Both the position numbers and the translations under genes were made by a program. The notes beneath the pieces are model-generated. The model saw only the letters and a program-made list of their open reading frames with translations. It was not told the origin of the DNA and made no database searches. Positions 1 through 8,561 of a stretch of 44,829 nt of DNA are shown piece after piece; positions within the stretch are counted from its first letter, which is position 1, and every line of letters begins with the position of its first letter. The stretch is taken from the NCBI GenBank assembly GCA_038124645.1, contig JAYPCI010000009.1:1-44829 (forward strand), in the 5' to 3' direction. The DNA comes from JAYPCI01 sp038124645. GTDB lineage: Bacteria; Pseudomonadota; Alphaproteobacteria; Pelagibacterales; Pelagibacteraceae.

Positions 1-176
1 ACATGACACCAATGACAACTCGCATATCCAATACTTAACAAAATTGGTTTTTTGTTTTGTTTAGCGTTATTTAAAACTTCTTTGTTCCAAACTTGCCAGT
101 TTACAGGATTATCCTTATGCTGTTGTAAATAAGGACTTGGGTCTGCAGCTAAATTATTTTTATTTAGATTTATCAT
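1..176 (-). CDS. DUF255 / thioredoxin-domain protein (YyaL/SSP411 type), N-terminal part
   Basis: Only the first 58 codons are inside the window; the gene runs off the left edge. Reading from the ATG at 176 the protein has the SPYLQQHKDNPVNW block, then KPILLSIGYASCHWCH at the edge. That is the N-terminal signature of the DUF255 family (YyaL; human SPATA20), whose thioredoxin-like domain carries CxxC as CHWC. The full family protein is normally about 600-700 residues with a C-terminal glycosidase-like (alpha/alpha)6 domain, not visible here. Its biochemical role is not established. The start overlaps the last 17 bases of the membrane-protein gene upstream (160-888), so the two are probably co-transcribed and translationally coupled. 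Confidence 0.85.
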   Translation of the reverse strand, partial: MINLNKNNLAADPSPYLQQHKDNPVNWQVWNKEVLNNAKQNKKPILLSIGYASCHWCH

Positions 177-888
177 CAAAGAATTTTGATTTAATTAATA
201 TAGAGATAAAAAACAGAATAAAAAATAGCATTATTGGTAAATAAATATCTCTTGTTAAAATTAAATCAAAAAAACTAAAACTTTCAGACTGTTTAATGTA
301 TTTATTAATTCCAGCACCAATACTATTCCAGACAAAAAAATGAGGCACAAAACCAAAAAAACTTGAGAAAAAATAATTTACTTTTTTCATATCAAAAATT
401 ACAGGGATAATATTTTGAATAGGAAAAGGTAAACCTAACCCTCCAGCTAACCTGAATATGAAGTAATAATAAAATTCATTTTTTTTGAGAATTTGAATAT
501 ATTTATGAAATTTATTTTCAAACTTAAGTTTTATAAAATCTTTTAAAAAATAAGATGCGATCGAGAATAAAAGTAGAGCTCCAAGTGAAATAGATATTAA
601 ACTTAGTATGGTACCAATCCATTTGCCAAAAATGATCCCGGATATAAGCAATAAGGGAGAACCGAAACCCAATAGCGCAACCCAAATAACAGCAAATAAT
701 CCGAATAAAAAAATATTTAAGAGAATGTTCTGGGTTAAATATTGCTCCAAATTTAACTGAATAACTTTTATGTACGAAAAATCTAGTAGCCTTGTCACAT
801 CAATCAAAGAGAACACGAAAAAAAGGAATGTAACTAGTATTAACAAATAAATAAAACCTAAAAATATCTTCAAGCTTTTTATATTCAT
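160..888 (-). CDS. TVP38/TMEM64-type (VTT/DedA superfamily) membrane protein
   Basis: A 242-residue integral membrane protein. There is a hydrophobic segment at about 8-28, others near 55-110, and C-terminal segments near 165-190 and 213-233. The central part has the VTT-domain pattern: a GSPLLLISGIIFG re-entrant-like stretch, then FRLAGGLGLPFPIQN, corresponding to the family's F-x-x-R...G-x-P-x-x-x-N motif. Such proteins are linked to membrane homeostasis and lipid scrambling or transport, but the substrate here cannot be read from sequence. It is divergent from rpmH, with only 50 bp between the two starts, and its 3' end overlaps the DUF255 gene by 17 nt. Confidence 0.8.
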   Translation of the reverse strand: MNIKSLKIFLGFIYLLILVTFLFFVFSLIDVTRLLDFSYIKVIQLNLEQYLTQNILLNIFLFGLFAVIWVALLGFGSPLLLISGIIFGKWIGTILSLISISLGALLLFSIASYFLKDFIKLKFENKFHKYIQILKKNEFYYYFIFRLAGGLGLPFPIQNIIPVIFDMKKVNYFFSSFFGFVPHFFVWNSIGAGINKYIKQSESFSFFDLILTRDIYLPIMLFFILFFISILIKSKFFDDKSK

Positions 889-938
889 ATTTTAACTGTA
901 CATTAGCGGTTATTTTAAATATATAACAAAAATATTTT

Positions 939-1073
939 ATGAAAAGAACTTATCAACCAAGCAAAATAGTAAGAAAAAGAAGACATGGCTTTAGAGCTAG
1001 AATGTCAACTAAAGGTGGTAGAAAACTTATTGCTAGGAGACGAGCCAAAGGAAGAAAAAGAATTTCAACATAA
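939..1073 (+). CDS. rpmH: 50S ribosomal protein L34
   Basis: A 44-codon gene. The product begins MKRTYQPSKIVRKRRHGFRA and continues through RMSTKGGRKLIARRRAKGRKR, the near-invariant L34 sequence at the usual bacterial length (44-46 aa). L34 is a basic protein of the large subunit. It opens the conserved rpmH-rnpA-yidD-yidC run and is followed by rnpA after 11 nt. A TATAAC hexamer at 922-927 may be its -10 element, but no convincing -35 is visible. Confidence 0.97.
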   Translation: MKRTYQPSKIVRKRRHGFRARMSTKGGRKLIARRRAKGRKRIST

Positions 1074-1084
1074 CCATTAACTTC

Positions 1085-1432
1085 ATGGTTAAAATATTAA
1101 CTTTAAAAAAAAATAATGACTTTAAAAAAGTCTTAAGTAAAAATAAAATCCATACAAATTTTTTTTCTCTATATTATGCCAAAAATAAAATCTCAAACAT
1201 TAGGGGCAATGTTGTCAATGTTAGTTTTGTGATGCAGAAAAAAACTGGGAACGCCGTAGTAAGAAACAGAATTAAAAGAAAACTTAGAGCAATTGTATTA
1301 AAATTAGCAAATAAAACTAATATAATAAAAAAAAATTATACTTATATTTTATTTGGTAAAACTGGTGCTTATAAAGCTGCCTCTGATAAAATTTATAAAG
1401 AATTAGAAAATAAACTTTTAAAAATTGTATGA
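1085..1432 (+). CDS. rnpA: Ribonuclease P protein component
   Basis: 115 aa, the usual size. RnpA binds the RNase P RNA and helps it recognise and cleave the 5' leader of pre-tRNAs. The hallmark RNR motif region (RNRIKRKLR) is at residues 60-68, preceded by the beta-strand segment VNVSFVMQKKTGNAVV. The N-terminus (LKKNNDFKKVL) matches the family pattern of a basic start leading into F-x-x-V. It lies directly after rpmH, the standard bacterial order, and ends in an ATGA overlap with yidD at 1429-1432. Confidence 0.95.
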   Translation: MVKILTLKKNNDFKKVLSKNKIHTNFFSLYYAKNKISNIRGNVVNVSFVMQKKTGNAVVRNRIKRKLRAIVLKLANKTNIIKKNYTYILFGKTGAYKAASDKIYKELENKLLKIV

Positions 1433-1680
1433 TTAATAAATTTTTTTGTTTTTTTTTAATTAAGTTAATTCAGATTTATAAATTTATTTTCTCACATTTT
1501 TTGGGGACTAAATGTAGATATCTACCAAGCTGCAGTGATTACTTTATAGAATCTTTAGAAGTTCATGGATTTTTTAATGGCATCATGCTAGGAACCAAAA
1601 GAATTTTTAGTTGTCACCCTATTAAAGTATTAGGTGGTGGCAGCGGACTAGATTTAGTGCCAAAAAAAAGAAAGAAATAA
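1429..1680 (+). CDS. yidD: Membrane protein insertion efficiency factor YidD
   Basis: 83 aa. After a hydrophobic N-terminal stretch it has the family core CRYLPSCSDYFIESLEVHG...GTKRIFSCHPI, with the three conserved cysteines (C-x5-C and a later C before HP). YidD is a small membrane-associated protein thought to help YidC/Sec insert inner-membrane proteins. It overlaps rnpA by 4 nt (ATGA), and its stop codon directly abuts the yidC ATG. The order rnpA-yidD-yidC is the conserved one. Confidence 0.93.
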   Translation: MINKFFCFFLIKLIQIYKFIFSHFLGTKCRYLPSCSDYFIESLEVHGFFNGIMLGTKRIFSCHPIKVLGGGSGLDLVPKKRKK

Positions 1681-3384
1681 ATGGATAATAACAAAAATGT
1701 ATTTATCGCAATCGCTTTATCAATGGCGGTTATTTTATTTTGGGCTGCTTTTTTTGAAACTCCGAGAAACGATGGTTTTATTGATCAGCAAAAAGTATCT
1801 ACCAAACAAGGAGATAGTAAACCAGTTGAAACTAATAGTTCGCCTACGATAAATGAACCGCTAGAAATCAAAACGCCTATTCAAAGAGAAGAAGTCATTG
1901 CTAATTCTGACAGAATAGAAATTGAGAATTCTGAAATTAAAGGATCGATAAATTTAACAGGCGGAATTATTGATGATGTTTCATTCAAAAATTATTCTAC
2001 TGAAGTTGAAGGAGACAAAAAAATTGATCTCCTAAACCCTTCAGAAACTTTGAATGGATATTATATTGAAAGTGGATGGGCAAATATTGGAAATAAGATT
2101 AAAGTGCCGAATACTAATACAAAGTGGTTAGTTAAAGGTTCCACAAAACTAACCTCGAACAATCCAATAATTTTAGAATGGAATAATGATCAAGGTATTA
2201 CTTTTAGAAAGAAAATAGAATTAGATGAAAAGTTTTTATTTAGGATTAATCAAGAAGTTATCAATAATTCTAATAATCAAATAGAGTTATATCCTTATGC
2301 TCAAATTGTAAGAAATAAAAAACCTGATGATATTCAAGCTCTTTATATCCTTCATGAAGGATTTATTGGAGTCTTTGATGGAGAATTAAAAGAGGATGAT
2401 TATGATGATATAGAGGACAAAAAAATTACTAGAGAAGCTGAAAATGGTTGGCTGGGTATTACTGATAAATATTGGATGACAGCCATAGTTCCAGAAAATA
2501 ATGAAACATTTAAATCAGAATTTCTTTATAACGATGCTTTTAAAGCAAACTTTATCCAAAATAATCCAAAAATCATTCAACCAAAACAGACTGTTAACCA
2601 TTCTGTTAAAGCTTTTGTAGCCGCAAAAGAGGTAACTGTCATTGATAATTACGCTGAAAGAGAAAACATTGAAAAATTTGACTTAGTAATTGATTGGGGT
2701 TGGTTTTACTTTTTTACCAAACCATTATTTTTTATTGTTGATTATTTTTTTAAACAAACTGGTAACTTTGGTATTGCAATAGTGATTATAACTTTTTTGG
2801 TTAGGTTATTATTTTTCCCGCTGGCGAATTACAGTTTTAAATCAATGGCTAAAATGAAAGCCTTGCAGCCTGAAATGACTAGATTAAAAGAATTACACAA
2901 AGACGATAGAATGAAGTTTCAGCAAGAAGTGATGTCTCTTTATAAAAGAGAACAGGTTAATCCTGCATCGGGTTGTTTGCCAATTTTAATTCAAATACCT
3001 TTTTTCTTTGCGATTTATAAGATGTTGTTCATTTCATTGGAGATGAGACATCAACCATTTTTCGGTTGGATTAAAGATTTATCAGTCCAGGATCCAACTT
3101 CGATGTTTAATTTATTTGGGCTTCTTCCTTGGGATCCGCCTAGTTTTTTAATGATTGGTATCTGGCCAATATTAATGGGTATAACAATGTATTTACAACA
3201 AAAACTAAATCCAGCTCCCGCAGATCCAATTCAAGCAAAAATCTTCAAATTTTTCCCAATTTTTATTACAATTATATTAGCTTCATTCCCTGCAGGGTTG
3301 GTTGTGTATTGGACTGTTAATAACGTTTTAACGATTGGACAGCAGTGGATCATCATGAGAAAAACTAAAATTAAAACAATTTAA
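1681..3384 (+). CDS. yidC: Membrane protein insertase YidC
   Basis: 567 aa, typical of the Gram-negative form. The N-terminal transmembrane anchor is at about residues 7-25, followed by a large periplasmic domain (about 26-335) and the conserved insertase core from about 338 onward with further membrane segments. The conserved arginine of the hydrophilic groove is R375, in the stretch TFLVRLLFFPL. A cytoplasmic loop (SMAKMKALQPEMTRLKE) and PASGCLPILIQIPFFFAIY follow, all family signatures. YidC inserts and folds inner-membrane proteins alone or with SecYEG. The next gene, argB, starts on the last base of the stop codon, so the engB gene commonly found between them is absent here. Confidence 0.97.
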   Translation: MDNNKNVFIAIALSMAVILFWAAFFETPRNDGFIDQQKVSTKQGDSKPVETNSSPTINEPLEIKTPIQREEVIANSDRIEIENSEIKGSINLTGGIIDDVSFKNYSTEVEGDKKIDLLNPSETLNGYYIESGWANIGNKIKVPNTNTKWLVKGSTKLTSNNPIILEWNNDQGITFRKKIELDEKFLFRINQEVINNSNNQIELYPYAQIVRNKKPDDIQALYILHEGFIGVFDGELKEDDYDDIEDKKITREAENGWLGITDKYWMTAIVPENNETFKSEFLYNDAFKANFIQNNPKIIQPKQTVNHSVKAFVAAKEVTVIDNYAERENIEKFDLVIDWGWFYFFTKPLFFIVDYFFKQTGNFGIAIVIITFLVRLLFFPLANYSFKSMAKMKALQPEMTRLKELHKDDRMKFQQEVMSLYKREQVNPASGCLPILIQIPFFFAIYKMLFISLEMRHQPFFGWIKDLSVQDPTSMFNLFGLLPWDPPSFLMIGIWPILMGITMYLQQKLNPAPADPIQAKIFKFFPIFITIILASFPAGLVVYWTVNNVLTIGQQWIIMRKTKIKTI

Positions 3385-4256
3385 TGAATAACCTTAAAAT
3401 GCAATCAAGCCAGATTGAAGAATTTTGGCCTAAAAGTGCACCAAATATTTTAAATGTACCTAAATATGTAGAGAAGTATCAAAATGATAAAATTGTAATT
3501 AAGTGCGGTGGAGCAGTGCTTGAAGATAAGCATTTATTTGACAATTTTATCGACGATATCGTTGTTTTAAATAAATTAAAACTTTCAGTAATCATCATCC
3601 ATGGTGGTGGTCCAAGAATAAAAAAGGGCTTAGAAAGAAAACAAATACAAAGTATTTTCAAAAACGGTTTAAGAGTCACAAATCTTGATACAATGCAAGT
3701 TGTTGAGGATGAAATGACTAATTTCAATCAGGAAATTGTTAACGCCTTAAATTTAAAATCTGTTAAAGCGGCGCCATGTCATCTTAAACAAAACACCTTA
3801 TTTCAGGTCAGACAAATTTCACCTGAACTTGGTTATGTCGGAAAACCAACAAATATAAATATCTCAATAATTGAAAATTTTTTGAAAGATAATTTGGTAC
3901 CTATTATTGCGCCAATGGGTTTAGATAAAGAAAAAAATAAATACAATATAAATGCAGATACTGCTGCCATGTCAGTCGCTAAAGAGATAAGGGCTAGAAG
4001 ATTATTGTTGATGACTAATGTCGAAGGTGTTTTAGATGAGCAAAAAAAACTTATTGATGAGTTAAATCCAAAGCAAGCAAAAATATTAATTGAAAAAAAC
4101 GTTGTTCAAGGTGGCATGATACCAAAACTTTTAAATTGTATTGAGTCTATCGAAAACGGAGTCAAAGGGGTAGTAATTATCGACGGAAGAAGAAAACACT
4201 CAATCCTACATGAAATATTTTCAGACACTGGTGCTGGCACACTAATCAGAGAATGA
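3384..4256 (+). CDS. argB: Acetylglutamate kinase
   Basis: 290 aa, normal length. The enzyme phosphorylates N-acetylglutamate, the second step of arginine synthesis. Visible motifs are the N-terminal KIVIKCGGA nucleotide-binding strand, IIHGGGPRI (glycine-rich phosphate loop), NADTAAMSVA near residue 195, LLLMTNVEGV, and the C-terminal GGMIPKL and HEIFSDTGAGTLI. An amino-acid kinase fold covers the whole length. It starts at TAATG on the last base of the yidC stop, and its own end overlaps the next gene by ATGA. The yidC-argB neighbourhood is typical of alphaproteobacteria. Confidence 0.96.
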   Translation: MNNLKMQSSQIEEFWPKSAPNILNVPKYVEKYQNDKIVIKCGGAVLEDKHLFDNFIDDIVVLNKLKLSVIIIHGGGPRIKKGLERKQIQSIFKNGLRVTNLDTMQVVEDEMTNFNQEIVNALNLKSVKAAPCHLKQNTLFQVRQISPELGYVGKPTNINISIIENFLKDNLVPIIAPMGLDKEKNKYNINADTAAMSVAKEIRARRLLLMTNVEGVLDEQKKLIDELNPKQAKILIEKNVVQGGMIPKLLNCIESIENGVKGVVIIDGRRKHSILHEIFSDTGAGTLIRE

Positions 4257-4915
4257 AAGAATTAAAACAAATTAAGTTTTGGTTATTTGATCTAGATAAC
4301 ACATTATATTCCGGTAAAACTAAAGTTTTTGAACAAGTAGATAAAAAGATGTCCCTTTTTATCTCACAAAAACTAAATATCGATTTGAAAAAAGCAAAAC
4401 AACTTCAAAAAGAATATTTTCATGAATATAACACCACTTTGAATGGGATGATTAAACATCATAAAATTAATGCTGAGGAATTCCTTGAGTTTGTGCATGA
4501 TGTAAATCTTGACTTTCTACAAAAAGATAATCTTTTAGCTTCTGAAATAAGTAAACTTAGTGGAAAAAAATTTATTTTTACAAATGGTTCTAGATCACAT
4601 GCTGAAAATGTAACAAAAAGAATTGGTGTAGATGAACATTTTGATGGGATCTTTGATATTGTGGACTCTGATTATGTGCCGAAACCCTCTCTGGAACCTT
4701 ATGAGAAACTTATAAAAAAATTCGATATTGATCCAAAATATTGTATATTTATTGAAGATATAGCTAGAAATTTAAAACCAGCTTATGATTTAGGCATGAA
4801 AACTGTATGGATAGAAAATGATGAACCCTGGGCAGCTGAATATGCTGATGAAAACTTTGTAAACTATAAAACTAAAAATTTAAGTGAATTTTTAAGGACT
4901 ATCAATGAATTCTAA
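4253..4915 (+). CDS. HAD-superfamily pyrimidine 5'-nucleotidase-like hydrolase
   Basis: 220 aa. HAD motif I is FDLDNTLY with nucleophile D13 and acid D15; motif II is the threonine of IFTNGS; motif III is the lysine of YVPKPSLEPY; motif IV is FIEDIARNL. The cap begins VDKKMSLFI and the closing segment AYDLGMKTVWI is typical of the Sdt1/Pyr-5'-nucleotidase branch. It probably dephosphorylates a nucleotide or small phosphometabolite; the true substrate is not readable. It overlaps argB by 4 nt and dapD by 11 nt, so it is embedded in an amino-acid synthesis operon. The same gene sits beside argB in other alphaproteobacteria (recalled, not checked). Confidence 0.85.
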   Translation: MKELKQIKFWLFDLDNTLYSGKTKVFEQVDKKMSLFISQKLNIDLKKAKQLQKEYFHEYNTTLNGMIKHHKINAEEFLEFVHDVNLDFLQKDNLLASEISKLSGKKFIFTNGSRSHAENVTKRIGVDEHFDGIFDIVDSDYVPKPSLEPYEKLIKKFDIDPKYCIFIEDIARNLKPAYDLGMKTVWIENDEPWAAEYADENFVNYKTKNLSEFLRTINEF

Positions 4916-5741
4916 AGAACAAGAAAAAATTATTAATGAAGCTTGGGAACAAAGAGATCAAATTAATTCTAAATCTGACAAAAAAATTATTGATACGATA
5001 AATCAAGCAATCGCGGATTTAGACTCAGGTAAAATAAGAGTTGCTGAAAAAATAAATGGTGCATGGGTTACACATCAACATGTCAAAAAAGCGATTATGT
5101 TAAGTTTTAGAATTTATGACATGGATACACTTAGCGGTCCCTACAGCAGTTGGTACGATAAATCGCATTTAATTAAAGGAAAAACTGCAGGCTGGACTAA
5201 AGAAGATCACGTCAAAGCTGGATTTAGAATGGTGCCGAATTCTCCAGTGAGAAAAGGATCATTTATAGGAAAGAATGTAGTTTTAATGCCTTGCTTCGTT
5301 AATATTGGAGCTTACATCGATGAGGGTACAATGATGGATACATTTTCAAGAGCTGGAAGTTGCTGTCAGATAGGTAAAAATTGTCATATCTCAGCTGGTT
5401 CTGGGGTGGGTGGTGTTTTAGAACCGGCCCAAGCATTACCTACAATCATTGAAGATAATGTTTTTTTAGGAGCAATGTCTGAAATAGTTGAAGGTGTAAT
5501 TGTAGGTGAAGGTTCAGTGATAAGTATGGGAATGTTTATTGGTCAATCAACAAAAATAGTTAATAGAAAAACTGGTGAAATTACCTATGGAAAAATACCT
5601 CCATATTCAGTGGTTGTACCTGGTAGTTTACCTGACAAAAAAAATCCTAATGGCCCGGCATTAAATTGTGCTGTAATAATTAAACAAGTAGACGAAAAAA
5701 CTAGAGGCAAAACATCAATTAATGATTTATTAAGAGAATAA
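4905..5741 (+). CDS. dapD: 2,3,4,5-tetrahydropyridine-2,6-dicarboxylate N-succinyltransferase
   Basis: 278 aa, full length. DapD transfers succinyl from succinyl-CoA to tetrahydrodipicolinate in the succinylase route to meso-diaminopimelate and lysine. Signatures are FRMVPNSPVRKGSFIGKNVVLMP, the left-handed beta-helix hexapeptide repeats through about residues 105-215 (for example GAYIDEGTMMDTFSRAGSC and GVGGVLEP), and the C-terminal PYSVVVPGSLP. It is directly followed by dapE with no spacer, so two steps of the same pathway are co-translated. Confidence 0.97.
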   Translation: MNSKEQEKIINEAWEQRDQINSKSDKKIIDTINQAIADLDSGKIRVAEKINGAWVTHQHVKKAIMLSFRIYDMDTLSGPYSSWYDKSHLIKGKTAGWTKEDHVKAGFRMVPNSPVRKGSFIGKNVVLMPCFVNIGAYIDEGTMMDTFSRAGSCCQIGKNCHISAGSGVGGVLEPAQALPTIIEDNVFLGAMSEIVEGVIVGEGSVISMGMFIGQSTKIVNRKTGEITYGKIPPYSVVVPGSLPDKKNPNGPALNCAVIIKQVDEKTRGKTSINDLLRE

Positions 5742-6896
5742 ATGAAAACTTTTAATGAATTAGACCTTTCTAAATCTCTAATACAATTTCCGAGTATTAC
5801 TCCTGTTGATGCAGGAGCAATCAATTTTCTAGCAAAAAAACTTAGAAGTCTTGGATTTAAAACTAAAATAATAGAATTTAAAGATAAAAACACAAAACCA
5901 ATTAAAAATCTTTATGCTAAGTTAGGTAAATCAAGACCCAACTTCTGTTATGCGGGACATACTGATGTAGTGCCCCCTGGAGACTACAAAGACTGGTCCG
6001 TACATCCGTTCAAACCAAGAGTGGTTAAAGGAAACTTAATTGGACGAGGTGCTAATGATATGAAAAGTTCAATCGCTTGTTTTGTGGCCGCAGTAAGTGA
6101 ATTTTTAAAAATAAGAAAGAATTTTAGAGGATCAATTAGTTTTTTAATAACTGGTGATGAAGAAGGTCACGCAATTAATGGCACCAAAAAATTAGTTAAT
6201 TACTTAAAACAAAAAAAAGAACGAATTGATTTTTGTCTTGTTGGCGAACCCACTAATCCTAATCGACTTGGAGAGATGATCAAAATTGGCAGAAGAGGTA
6301 GTCTTTCATGTGAGCTTGAAATTCAAGGTTTGCAAGGTCATATTGCTTACCCACAATTATTAAATAATCCGATCACATGTTTAGTTAATCTATGCAAAAG
6401 ACTAAAAGATATTAAATTGGATAGCGGTAATAAAAATTTTCAGCCATCAAATCTTGAATTTACTAGTATTAATGTCGATAACAAAGCCCATAATGTTATT
6501 CCAGCAAGAGCAAAAACAAAATTTAACATTAGATATAACAATATGCAAAATGCCAAAACTTTAAAAAGAAAAATTTTAAACGAAGTAAGAAAATTCTGTA
6601 AAAAATATAAAACGAAATTTAGAATTAAATTTTTAGAGTCTGGCGATGCCTTTTTAACGAAACCAGGAAAAACAATTCAAATGTCAAAAAAAATCATTAA
6701 AAAAATTACTGGTATCAACCCTGTTTTTTCAACAACAGGTGGTACCTCAGATGCAAGATTTATTAAATCAATAGCTCCATGCTTAGAGTTTGGTTTAGTT
6801 AATAAATCTATGCATCGTGTTGACGAATTCGTTCCTGTTAACGATTTAAAAAAATTAAAAAAAATCTATTTAGAGATTCTAAAAAATTATTTTTAG
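5742..6896 (+). CDS. dapE: Succinyl-diaminopimelate desuccinylase
   Basis: 384 aa, normal for the M20 metallopeptidase family. It removes succinate from N-succinyl-LL-diaminopimelate. Probable metal and catalytic residues are visible: H73 and D75 in AGHTDVVPPGD, D106 in GRGANDMKSS, and E140/E141 in TGDEEGHAING, followed by GEPT and a late histidine in NKSMHRVDEFVP. TGGTSDARF is a DapE signature. The ATG at 5742 lies on the base after the dapD stop. The next gene begins at GTG overlapping this stop by one base. Confidence 0.96.
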   Translation: MKTFNELDLSKSLIQFPSITPVDAGAINFLAKKLRSLGFKTKIIEFKDKNTKPIKNLYAKLGKSRPNFCYAGHTDVVPPGDYKDWSVHPFKPRVVKGNLIGRGANDMKSSIACFVAAVSEFLKIRKNFRGSISFLITGDEEGHAINGTKKLVNYLKQKKERIDFCLVGEPTNPNRLGEMIKIGRRGSLSCELEIQGLQGHIAYPQLLNNPITCLVNLCKRLKDIKLDSGNKNFQPSNLEFTSINVDNKAHNVIPARAKTKFNIRYNNMQNAKTLKRKILNEVRKFCKKYKTKFRIKFLESGDAFLTKPGKTIQMSKKIIKKITGINPVFSTTGGTSDARFIKSIAPCLEFGLVNKSMHRVDEFVPVNDLKKLKKIYLEILKNYF

Positions 6897-7822
6897 TGCA
6901 GACTGGTTTTTTTACAACTAAAAGCTATATTGAACATCAAACTGGCAGTGGACATCCTGAATGCTCTGATAGAGTTTCTGCTATTATCTCTACAATTAAA
7001 AAGAAAAATCCTTCGGGACTGAAAATTATAGATACACCAAAATTAAATAAAGATGTTATTCGGTTAGCTCATTCAAATGAATATATAAATTTTGTGAAAA
7101 ATTCATTTCCTCAAACTGGATTAAAATTTTTAGATGCTGATACTATAATTTCACCAGGTAGCAATAAAGCTTCTCTGGAGGCTGTTAGTGCGGTTATTAA
7201 TGCTATTGATATGATAAAAAATAAAAAAATTAAAAATGCTTTTTGCGCAATCAGACCACCTGGACACCATGCAGAAAAAAATAAAGCTATGGGTTTTTGT
7301 ATATTTAATAATGTTGCAATTGGTGCAAATTACTTAATAGATAAATACAACTATAAAAAAGTAGCAATTATTGATTTTGATGTTCATCATGGTAATGGCA
7401 CGCAAGATATTGTCTATGATAATAAAAAAATATTATACATATCAACTCACCAGTATCCTTTTTATCCTGGAACAGGTTCTGACAAAGAAAAAGGGAAATT
7501 CAATAATGTACTTAACATCCCACTTCCAGCTGGTACAGACTCTTATGATTTTTTAAACGCTTATGAACATGTTCTGAAAAAACTTGATGAATTTAAACCA
7601 GAGTTTTTAATTTTTTCCGCTGGCTTTGATGCGCATATGGACGACCCATTAGCAAATTTTAAATTACTGTCTAAAGATTTTCATGAAATTACAAAAAGAA
7701 CTCTCATTACTACAAAACCTTACTGTCAAGATAATGTTGTCTCAGTTTTAGAGGGTGGCTATAATTTAAATGCACTGTCTGAAAGTGTTGAACAACACCT
7801 AGGCGCTTTAGTAAAATTTTAA
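6896..7822 (+). CDS. Histone deacetylase-family (class II-like) amidohydrolase
   Basis: 308 aa, GTG start overlapping the dapE stop by one base. It is a complete arginase/deacetylase-fold enzyme: IRPPGHHAEKNKAMGFC with the active-site His pair H124/H125, FDVHHGNGTQ with probable zinc ligands D162 and H164, SAGFDAHMDDPL with third ligand D250, and EGGYN with the catalytic-type Y289. Bacterial members deacetylate small substrates such as acetylpolyamines or acetylated proteins; there are no histones here. Position after dapE suggests deacylation of a small metabolite or protein, but the substrate is unknown. The 3' end overlaps truA by 4 nt. Confidence 0.9.
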   Translation: MQTGFFTTKSYIEHQTGSGHPECSDRVSAIISTIKKKNPSGLKIIDTPKLNKDVIRLAHSNEYINFVKNSFPQTGLKFLDADTIISPGSNKASLEAVSAVINAIDMIKNKKIKNAFCAIRPPGHHAEKNKAMGFCIFNNVAIGANYLIDKYNYKKVAIIDFDVHHGNGTQDIVYDNKKILYISTHQYPFYPGTGSDKEKGKFNNVLNIPLPAGTDSYDFLNAYEHVLKKLDEFKPEFLIFSAGFDAHMDDPLANFKLLSKDFHEITKRTLITTKPYCQDNVVSVLEGGYNLNALSESVEQHLGALVKF

Positions 7823-8559
7823 TAAATTACTTTTTTCAAATAGAGTCCGGTAGCTGGGGCTGGTGGCGCACATAAGCTCCGCTTTTGTGATTTAGCGACT
7901 TTTTGGAATTGTTTAATTTGCCACCTACCATCTGCTAAATATTTTAAACAACCAACCATTGACCTTACTTGTTGTTGTAGAAATGCTTTTGAACTAAAGG
8001 TTATTGTTACTAAATGATTATGTTTTTTAACTTCGGCTTTTAATAGTTTTCTCATAGGAGATTTTGCTTGGCAACTAGATGCTCTAAATGTGGAAAAGTC
8101 TTTAATCCCTTTTAGAATTTTTAAACCTTTTTTTATCTTAACTAAATCTAAATTTTTTTTAATGTGCCACGCTCTGTTCTTATCTAAACAAAGTGGTGCG
8201 TCTCGATTTATAATTTTATACTCATATACTCTTTCAACCGCATCAAATCTTGCATGAAAACTTTCACTTTTAAGTTTAATATCGGTGATAACAATCTTTT
8301 TTTTACTCAAAAAATAATTTAAAGAATTTTTCACTTTATAATAATTTTCAATTTTATTTTTAACAATAAAATGAGCAGACTGTCCTAGAGCATGGACGCC
8401 GGCGTCTGTTCTTCCTGATCCAACAAGATTTATTTTTACTTTAAATATTTTTCTTAGTGCTTTTTCGACTTCGCGTTGAATAGATTTCCCTTTTTTTTGT
8501 TTTTGCCAACCAACAAAATTTGTTCCCTCATACTCGATAATTAAATTATAATTAAACAT
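7819..8559 (-). CDS. truA: tRNA pseudouridine(38-40) synthase TruA
   Basis: 246 aa, full length. It converts U38-U40 of the tRNA anticodon arm to pseudouridine. The catalytic aspartate is D52 in GSGRTDAGVHALGQ. The N-terminal EYEGTNFVGWQKQ and the later FLQQQVRSMVGCL are family signatures. The gene is third in the minus-strand run def-fmt-truA, 2 nt after fmt. Its stop codon is interleaved with the stop of the convergent HDAC-like gene (shared bases 7819-7822), leaving no room for a terminator. Confidence 0.96.
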   Translation of the reverse strand: MFNYNLIIEYEGTNFVGWQKQKKGKSIQREVEKALRKIFKVKINLVGSGRTDAGVHALGQSAHFIVKNKIENYYKVKNSLNYFLSKKKIVITDIKLKSESFHARFDAVERVYEYKIINRDAPLCLDKNRAWHIKKNLDLVKIKKGLKILKGIKDFSTFRASSCQAKSPMRKLLKAEVKKHNHLVTITFSSKAFLQQQVRSMVGCLKYLADGRWQIKQFQKVAKSQKRSLCAPPAPATGLYLKKVIY

Positions 8560-8561
8560 TC

